DNA of 64,000 nt from contig NC_066580.1 of assembly GCF_024323335.1 (NCBI RefSeq), positions 89,017,391 through 89,081,390 of the forward strand, given 5' to 3'. The notes beneath the pieces were generated by a model. That model was given only the letters and a program-made list of their open reading frames with translations. It was not told the origin of the DNA and did not search any database. A program made the translations under genes and the position numbers. The stretch is from Lathyrus oleraceus (lineage: Eukaryota; Streptophyta; Magnoliopsida; Fabales; Fabaceae). Positions 56,883 to 64,000 of this stretch are shown in pieces; the stretch's first letter is position 1; every line of letters begins with the position of its first letter.

Positions 56883-59546
56883 AAAATAAAAACTGAATAG
56901 GTCTCTAAGTTGAAAACCCGAAAGGGAGGCTTAGGCAAAAATGAGCGTCTCGGTGGATTGAAAACCCGAAAGGGCGGTCCAGGCAAAAGTTAGAGACATG
57001 AAAAATGAATATAGGTATCCCGCTAGATTGAGTACCTCATCCTGGGGAAATCTAGGCAAAAATTAGGGATTTGGCAAGTAACTGCATCCTGACAAGACTT
57101 TGTTCTACAACTGTCGTCCGTCAGAGATCCTTGCTCATTATCAGCCAAAGCTTCAAATACATCGGATTCAGAATTGGTGGAGAAATGGTCATTATGTTCA
57201 ATGTAGCCTTTTTTCCAATATATATCACCAATTTCAAATTTGTAAAGATCTATGGAGTCTTGCCATTCGCAAACTACCATTCTATCAAATAAATTTGAGC
57301 CTTTTATCCAATTATTGGCACTCTTATTTGTTTCTATTCAACAAATGTTTTGCATGTTTTGAGTAAGAAAATATCATTGTTTCAAACAATCAAACTTTTT
57401 ATAATTTATTTTTAAACAAAGTGAACATTCACAATGACGAAAGGATACTTAGGAGATCCTCAGTGCTCTCCCAAGGGTGGTACGATCCCCAACAGGGTAA
57501 GATTTTGTCCATATTCCTGGCATGACTGTATCTCCTCCCTCCGGAACCTTTTGTGGTTTATCCTACCAAGTGGATTGCTTGTTGAGAGTCACCTATCTTC
57601 CCTTCATCAGAGTAGCAATCTTTCTTTCTCAGCAGCTTAGATCTCTTTGGGCAAGAGCGGTATTTGGTGGTTGATCCTGATAAATCCTTTATCTCCTCGG
57701 ATAGATTCCCCAGTAGAGTTCTTGGTGTGGTGGACCTTGTCTATGATAACTCTCGTCCCCAGCCGGAATGATTGATGATTCATTCCCTGCAGAGTTTTGT
57801 GCTTCCTGGTATCCCTGATCCCCATCAGATTGGATTCTCTCCGTTGAACTTGGCTTTCTCTCTCTTGATGTAGTACCGGGTGGTTGATTCCTGGACCTGG
57901 TTGTGTTAGATATGTCTATCTGTCAGCATACATCATACATAAACCACATATATTCATGCATAATTATAACATTCAGATATTCATGTTGCATTCTTTGCCA
58001 TATATCGTTGTTTGTTGTCTCTTGCTATTTGGTGATATACTTCCCCAAGCAGACGTGTGTGTCTGATCTCTCCATATAGAGTCCGCCCCATAGGCAGAAA
58101 GCGTCTATCCTTTCTTCCATATTCCCCATCGGGTTATATCCTCGTGGATGTCGATTGTTTCTGTTCCTTCCCAACACATATACTGGGATGGTTTTCCCCA
58201 TTGAGTTATATCCTCACCGGGACAAGTCTTGATTTGGTGTGCCTATCTAGTTTGATCCTAGATCGGTCTCTTGAGACTCTTTTCCTGTTTCCCCGTGGTA
58301 AATGAATAATTGCTCAATAATTAGTAATTATTATCCCCGGCAGAGTCTGTGTTTCTCTACCCTCATATCGGTAGTTGTAAACCCTATTTCTTCCCTTTTT
58401 GCAGAGTTACTATTTTTGCTCATCTTTAATTGGTGACAGTTATCTTCATCCAATATTCGGTGATGATATCCCCTCATCTGCTTGGATAATTGCCCTGATT
58501 ATGCAATTTATCCCCAATGGGTCATCTCTCGTCTACCTTGTTGTTGTTGGTAACGATTGTTTCTCCCCTGAATTGGTCATCATTATATACCTAGTTTCGG
58601 TATCCCGATGCCTTTTCTTTTCGGTCGATTTATCCTTTATTAACCCAGTAACCGGTTGTGGATAATCGTCCATGCGAGTATATTATCTACGTTCTGACGC
58701 TAATATATAGTATATCTCATGCACTCTCGGGTCTGAAGCCTTTTGTTCTTCCCCAGTTGAGTAAGATTCACATCCCCTTTGTGGAGTCGAATATCCATCC
58801 TATAATCGAGTTTGCTTTTAGCCCTCTTTTGGGTGATGAGTGTTTTGGGAATATTCCCCAATTCACGCCTTGGTTGGTCACCTATTATATGCCCAGTAAC
58901 CGGTATCTCTGGTGTTCCTTCCTCTCTGCTCCCTATTATGACTTTTTGTCCCCTGTGGAGTCAGAATCCCTGAGTTGAAGTATACCTTTTAGGTTTTCCT
59001 CAGACGTTTTGAAGTTTTGATATCTCTCACCCTTATATCGGTCTTGGATATTCATCTCTTCCTGAGCATGTTGTATCTCTCACCCTCATACCTGGCATTC
59101 AGATCACATGTCTCCTTGAGCTTATTACCCAGTAACCGGTAATACCTCGTCCCGCTGCTTCCCCAGGAGTGTCCTTGTGGACATCCCCAGCGAAGTCCCT
59201 TAGTGGATTGTTTTCATCCGGGTTTTATCCGAAGTACCCGTTGTGGATAGTTTTTTGCTGGATTGGCATATTCCCCAATACATGCATCTTCGAGTCAGCT
59301 CGAGTCTTTCCATTGCATCTTTTCCCTTTGGAATTCTGTTCCCCACGCTTTGAGTCGCGACCTGCTCGCGCATTTTTATCCCTTTTCTATCCCTAGGAGA
59401 GTCCCCAGGGTCTTGGTCCCGTGGAGTGAATTGCTCATATGGATTATCAGTGGCTTCTGATTTCTTTGCTTTTGTGGACACATATCTCCACAAAGTGCTA
59501 CCATTTTTCATACCTACATTGGCATCATGAGGTCTCTTAGGGACCA
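56883..59546 (+). other. 3' UTR of the short-LTR Ogre
   Basis: Begins with tandem hairpins (56917-56974). Further on are scattered CCCAGTAACCGGTAA-type words (for example near 58640, 58890 and 59130), remnants of the Ogre 3' UTR repeat. It ends in CATGAGGTCTCTTAGGGACC, fused to the middle of the LTR, with the PPT missing. Short ORFs are not conserved. No gene. Confidence 0.75.
56917..56974 (+). other. tandem GAAA-loop hairpins after the pol stop
   Basis: CCCGAAAGGG at 56917-56926 and 56965-56974, starts 48 nt apart, each inside TTGAAAACCCGAAAGGG then a GGCAAAA end. The third hairpin seen in E2 and E3 is decayed here (near 57035). Confidence 0.6.
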
Positions 59547-61081
59547 AAAAATAAGTAAATAAATAAATAAAATATAACAGAAAAATTTTGGACTTGGGCC
59601 TCTCTCATTTGAGCCCACAAGTCCACAAAAATCAGGTTATAAATTCAGAGTTTCAGTGAAACAAAAATTCCATTCTATTCCTATTACTCTGGCAAGAAAA
59701 AGAAAGTGAGAGAAGAGCTAACAGAGTTCAGAGCAACCTCCAGAGACTGAAGGGAACTCATCGGCAAAGAATCAATTCCCTCTCATATAAACCCTAAGAG
59801 TGCATTGCAAACCCAACCGGACAAGTCAATTTCATTCGATCTCTCCAATCAGGTTTGCCTTATTCCCATTACTTTATGCTTTTAATTTGAATGCTCTGAA
59901 TGTATAAGGTATTATGGGTGAATTTGATACCCTTTTGATGCATGTGTTTGACAAGAGGTTTAGGCCTCCTAGCCTTGGTTGCTTTTTGTGAGCTTTTTGT
60001 GAATTTTAATGGCATGATTCATGTGGTTACATTTTGATTTGGGGGCAACTCTTGATTACCCTATCTTTTTTCTCTAACCTGTTTGTTGAGTTTTTTTTAA
60101 GAGGGCTCATATGACTCTTGCAGAGATGGATTGCCTGGTGTGTTCCACTTTATTTGTGGGATACCACCTGGAGGTCTATTCTGATTACCTATACTGACTC
60201 ACTTTCTTTGATGGTGTTTAGCTTGGGAATCTCTGGTTTTCTTACCTCTTAAATTGTTGTTGCTTCGGATCTTTATCTGCATGGTACTTTATTTTTCCCG
60301 CATTTTACCGCTTTTTTAGCTGGAAGACCTCGATAGGAGGCAATGTTTTTGTGTGTTTACTTTATGCAGATTCCTTCATCCAGGACCCCTTTTGCATGTG
60401 CATTCCTAAAACACCTCAAACTCATTGATTTTTCTTCTCCTAAGAACACGTTATCTCCTTCTACTACAGGCGAGTAAGTCTTCAAAGGTCAAGCATCCGG
60501 TAGATTGCGTAGTAACGTTGTCCAACCCTTAACCCGTAGTTGGTCGAACTACGTTTTGCTCTGATTATCATTCCAGATGAGATACGTAGGCATAAGATGC
60601 GATGTCTTACCGAGATCACTTCCCCTTTAACCCATAGGTAGCCGAGCTACGAAGACTCTGATTCTCAGATTCAGATGAGATGCGTATGCAGTGGATGCGA
60701 CGTCCGTGCGAGTCATTTTCTTTTGACCCTTCTTTTAGTAAGTAGTACATTAGATAAACATACACGCTTTTCTCATCCCTTCAATCATGTTTGCACAAAT
60801 AAATTTTCAAAAAAAAAACAACAACCTTTGCAACAAATGTGAAAAGGACTCCCTAGGAGTACCTAGGATGTTTTGGGTGCCTAACACCTTCCCATTGCAT
60901 AACCAACCCCCTTACCCTGATCTCTGACATTTTTACTAGTTTTTGATTCGATAAAACTTTTAGGTCTTTGTTCGCTTTCTAACCATTCTTTTGGATAAAT
61001 AGAAGTGTGGTGGCGACTCGACTTGTATGATTTACCTTGGATTTAGTCAATATCTCTAATGGTAACAAATACCCCGCTACA
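59547..61081 (+). repeat. 3' LTR of the short-LTR Ogre, 5' end deleted
   Basis: Starts inside the A-rich tract and aligns with about 48845-50366 to the end CCCGCTACA. The first ~300 bp of the LTR and the PPT are missing. CCTAGG-AGTA-CCTAGG at 60852-60867. It has a duplicated GAGCTTTTTGT-type insertion near 59990 relative to the 5' LTR. Confidence 0.9.
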
Positions 61082-61086
61082 TAGTT

Positions 61087-61832
61087 GTAAAGCAATGTCA
61101 ACACCAATGGGCTCTGGAACTTATGTTGATCAAGACGAATCGGATGTGTCAATTGATATCACGAAGTATCGAGGTATGATTGGTTCTTTATTGTATTTGA
61201 CGGCAAGCCATCCTGACATAATGTTTAGCGTGTGTTTATGTGCTCGCTTCCAAGCAAATCCTAAGGAGCCACATCTCACGGCGGTCAAGAGAATCATGAA
61301 GTACCTCAAGGGAACAACCAACGTTGGATTATGGTATCCTAAAGGTAGTGTTTGTAAGTTAATTGGTTATTCTGACGCGGATTATGCAGGTTGTAAAACA
61401 GATAGAAAATGTACTAGTGGAACGTGTCACATCCTTGGTAATACTCTAGTCTCATGGTCCTATAAGAAACAAGTGTGTGTTGCTCTTAGTACGGCTGAAG
61501 CAGAATACATAGCAGCAGGCAGTTGTTGTGCCCAAAATCTTTGGCTTAAGCAACAATTAAGTGACTATGGAATCGATCTTGGATGCATACCACTCCGATG
61601 CGACAACACAAGTGTGATTAATATAACAAAGAATCTGGTCATGCACTCAAGGACCAAACACAAAGACATTCGACACCATTTCCTTCACGATCATGTGCTT
61701 AAAGGCGATGTCGAAGTTACCTTTGTCGATACTCATAACCAACTGACGGATATCTTCACAAAGTCGCTCACAAAAGAACCATTCTATAAGATTCGAAGAG
61801 AACTTAGCATTCTGGATGAAGGTGACATATAA
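61087..61832 (+). pseudogene. copia pol part 2: end of RT and RNase H
   Basis: Continues the RT cut at 48545, with CKAMSTPMG, YRGMIGSLLYLTASHPD and a copia RNase H: YSDADYAGC, ALSTAEAEYIAA, LRCDNTSVI and RTKHKDIRHHF. The frame is open to the stop at 61832. Alone it lacks the catalytic RT half. The open frame reaches back to 61059 only by reading the end of the Ogre LTR. Confidence 0.9.
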
Positions 61833-62429
61833 CTATTTCAAAATTATTCACTACATAAGGCCAAGGTACACAAGTTCCCAACCCTTCTTAATTTTTGTGA
61901 AATTTTTTCTTTGTTTAAATTTTTTTGTGTATATGTGCTTTTTGCCACTGTGTAACCGGTTACTTTACTTTGGAGAACTGGTTACCCTGCTCATTTTTTC
62001 CGAATTCACGAAATTTCACTATGTGTAACCGGTTACTCACATTTGGATAATCGGTTACCTTGTTGTTTTTTGTCAAAAAAATCACATTTTCACTCTATGT
62101 AACCGGTTACTTCCTTTTGGATAATCGGTTACCCTTTAATTTTTTGAATTTTCTTGTTATGTTTGAAATTTTCTTGTGTGGTATATGATGCTTAGTCCAT
62201 TCTATTTACATGCTTGATATTTTTTTCACCCTTTTTGTTAATGACAAAGGGGGAGAAGAAAAGAAATTATTTCTATGATATTTCCTTGCTGGTTGTGTCT
62301 CTCTAACAAATATGCAGGATTCAAAGTCTCCTTAATTCATCAATTAAGGGGGATCATAGTTTAAGGGGGAGTTGTTGATAGAGAAACACCACGGGATCAC
62401 ATCTTCATGTTTTTTGGGTTGTCATCATC
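61833..62429 (+). other. 3' UTR of the copia element
   Basis: Has three GTAACCGGTTAC palindromes in tandem (61952-62135) and several purine tracts resembling the PPT (near 62247-62268, 62346-62352 and 62361-62371). No env-like gene seen. Confidence 0.75.
61952..62135. repeat. three ~74-bp tandem repeats with GTAACCGGTTAC palindromes
   Basis: Perfect 12-bp palindromes start at 61952, 62025 and 62099. Each is followed about 20 bp later by a half site (CTGGTTACC or TCGGTTACC), mostly after TTTGGATAA. Confidence 0.8.
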
Positions 62430-62443
62430 AAAAAGGGGGAGAT
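62430..62443 (+). other. polypurine tract of the copia element
   Basis: AAAAAGGGGGAGAT directly before the 3' LTR. Confidence 0.88.
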
Positions 62444-63757
62444 TATGGAGACATGACATCTCAGATATTTTGATGACGACAAGCCTTGCTTCATAGCTAA
62501 AGTCAGATTAACAAAAAGATTGATCAAGGTTAAAGCTCGTGTATGAAGTTTCCAACAAATGATCAAGTCTTGGTGGATCACATGAAGATTCGGCTTTCAC
62601 ATGGATTAAGGTAACACTTGAACTCTAGATAGTTATAGAAGTGTTCACAACATGTTGCATTCATATCACAATCATTGAAAATAATTTTATGCATCAACAA
62701 ACCACCACACTTCATTTTTTTCAAGTTATTTTTCAAAACTGTGTTAGAGTAACCGGTTATCACTTTTAGAGTAACCGATTACTCTTAGTAATTTTCAAAC
62801 ATTTTTGTAACGTTGGAACCATGTAACCGGTTATCCAATTTAAGGTAACCGGTTACCTCAAGCAAATTTCAAATTATTTTCTAACGTTGAATGCATATAA
62901 ACGGTTACCCTATTTAAGGTAACTGATTACCACTGATCTAGAATGAAAAATATTTGCATCTTTTCATGAAAACACGTATGGTCTCTTCATCATGAAACAT
63001 GGCATCTTTTGGATTATTGCATTCATCTGAGGAGGTGGTTTAGACATTATTTAAAAATCAGTTTTTAGATTTCAAGACAACCTCCTTGCAAAATTTTAAA
63101 TCATTTAGACACATTCTCTCAATCTTTCTAAGTGTTCATCCACATTTTCTTAAGAGTGAAACTTTGCATAAACCTTCATTTTTCAGCATCATAGTTTCAT
63201 TCCAATTCAAGAACACTTGTATAATTATTGTGAGATTTGAGTGTTACAAAGGAGAAGATCAAATATTTAATTAATATACTTCAATTTTCATCTATCTCAT
63301 CTTATACAAATTATTCAGAATTATATTCTTTGATTACAACTTATTCTTAGGATTGTTAAGGATAAGTTTGTAAGGTTTATCCTTGTTATCCTGTGTGTGG
63401 ATACAAGAGGTCCATCTGTGAGAAATTCAGTCTCAATTGGACTTTAAACATTGTAAATCCAAGAGGATTGTTCTTGGTGTGTTAGAATAGATAGAAAGAC
63501 CTTAAGGTGTCTTGTCTAGGAATATAACATTTTAGTGTTATTCTCTATCGTGTTGAAAGGGGAGTGGAGTACTCTCAATCTGTGAGGGGAACCACTATAA
63601 ATCTCGGTGTCATTTACTTTCCGCACTTAACCGCTTTTACATCACTTAAGCAACTCAGAAAGTAAAAGTCATAAATACTCAAAAATCCGGAAAATACTCT
63701 AAGTGCCTCATTCACCCCCCCCCCCCCCCCCCCTCTAAGGCACTTCTTAAACTTACA
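62444..63757 (+). repeat. 3' LTR of the copia element (1314 bp)
   Basis: TATGGAGACATG (first G of the 5' LTR changed to A) to TTACA. It carries GTAACCGGTTA-type sites at 62749, 62823 and 62845, and 19 Cs at 63715-63733. A segment at about 63485-63655, missing from the 5' LTR, is retained here. Confidence 0.93.
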
Positions 63758-63762
63758 AAGTA

Positions 63763-64000
63763 GGCACAAGATTCCCAATCAAGAAAAGTCTAATGGCATT
63801 AACATCAACAAAACCATCAATGTTAGGGAACAAAGCTAATCCATAGATGAGCAACACAAAGATAGCTTCAAAAGCGTCCACACTACCAGCTTGAGCAAAA
63901 GTGGTGGCTTCCTTGATGAGGAAAATAAATGGCAACCCAAATAACCCTCCTTTCTTCACCCAATGAGCCTCTATCTCAGACTTCTTCAAGTGAAGAACTT
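63763..64000 (-). pseudogene. Ogre E3 ORF1, N-terminal part, runs off the window
   Basis: Codes EIEAHWVKKGGLFGLPFIFLIKEATTFAQ and LLIYGLALFPNIDGFVDVN, continuing into the part at 43267 after removal of the copia insertion. It keeps the Trp codon that is a stop in E1. The ORF1 start, leader, PBS and 5' LTR of E3 lie beyond the right edge. Confidence 0.85.

Larger units (their letters stand above)
48546..61081 (+). mobile_element. short-LTR Ogre, gag-pro deletion derivative
   Basis: Flanked by TAGTT (48541-48545 and 61082-61086) and inserted in the copia RT. It has LTR, tRNA-Arg PBS, leader, ORF1, a small gag-pro remnant, intron, pol, 3' UTR and a truncated 3' LTR. LTR copies are about 95-97% alike. 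It differs from the minus-strand Ogres by a 1.8-kb LTR, while sharing terminal sequences, PBS and proteins. Confidence 0.93.
43268..63757 (+). mobile_element. Ty1/copia retrotransposon inserted in Ogre E3, itself split by another Ogre
   Basis: Flanked by AAGTA (43263-43267 and 63758-63762). It has two LTRs, a tRNA-Met-like PBS, gag, protease-integrase-RT-RNase H in copia order, 3' UTR and PPT. Without the nested Ogre and one copy of its TSD it is about 7.95 kb. The long LTR, poly-C run and two zinc knuckles suggest the SIRE/Maximus lineage, with moderate confidence. No env-like ORF. Gag and pol contain stops and frameshifts. Confidence 0.93.
27493..64000 (-). mobile_element. Ogre element E3, interrupted by copia; runs off the right edge
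   Basis: In minus direction, ORF1 (64000-63763 and 43267-42331), gag-pro, intron, pol, 3' UTR, PPT and 3' LTR (32098-27493). The insertion at 43268-63757 is a copia element. E3 was inserted in the plus-oriented LTR at 27013-27492; the 5-bp duplication should be GGATA (27488-27492). All coding parts carry stops. Confidence 0.9.

Noticed and set aside
57071..59547. Several 60-115-codon frames in the 3' UTR of the short-LTR Ogre
   Set aside because: Not conserved among Ogre copies; no domains; overlap on both strands.

Overview
The window is plant nuclear DNA made entirely of nested LTR retrotransposons. I see no host gene, rRNA, true tRNA or CRISPR array. The main families are Ty3/gypsy Ogre (Tat lineage: extra ORF1 before gag, tRNA-Arg primer site, intron between pro and RT, two RNase H domains), Ty3/gypsy Athila (tRNA-Asp primer site) and a Ty1/copia element with a tRNA-Met-like primer site. 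Ogre abundance of this kind is typical of legumes of tribe Fabeae (pea, vetch, lentil, Lathyrus). The species cannot be fixed from the sequence.

Layout. (1) 1-12654, minus strand: a young, apparently intact Athila element, cut only by the window edge. It has LTRs, PBS, an uninterrupted 1743-codon gag-pol, and two tandem diverged ATHILA-type ORFs in the env position. (2) 12655-22617, minus: an old Ogre (E1) broken in its protease by the Athila insertion; gag-pro and ORF1 are decayed and the LTR is 4.68 kb. (3) 22618-26040, minus: PPT, 3' UTR and integrase end of another Ogre internal region (E2), fused directly to the E1 LTR. At 26040/26041 it meets an inverted, plus-strand Ogre end (26041-27492: 3' UTR, PPT, start of an LTR). 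(4) 27493 to beyond 64000, minus: Ogre E3, inserted in that plus-strand LTR. It has a 4.6-kb LTR, 3' UTR, pol with seven in-frame stops, intron, gag-pro and ORF1. (5) 43268-63757, plus: a copia element inserted in E3 ORF1 (TSD AAGTA). (6) 48546-61081, plus: a short-LTR Ogre inserted in the copia RT (TSD TAGTT), itself a gag-pro deletion derivative. This gives a nest four levels deep.

How the parts work together. Only the Athila element looks able to make its own replication proteins. The others are decayed: E3 pol stays in one frame and is stopped mostly by C-to-T type changes, as expected for silenced methylated DNA. The best leads are cis structures. The Athila element carries the same promoter layout (TATA box plus TGACG-type palindromes at matching distances) in its LTR and in front of the last ORF. 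The Ogre copies share tandem CCC-GAAA-GGG hairpins spaced exactly 48 nt, just after the pol stop. The copia element carries GTAACCGGTTAC palindromes both in its LTRs and as a ~74-bp tandem repeat upstream of its PPT.
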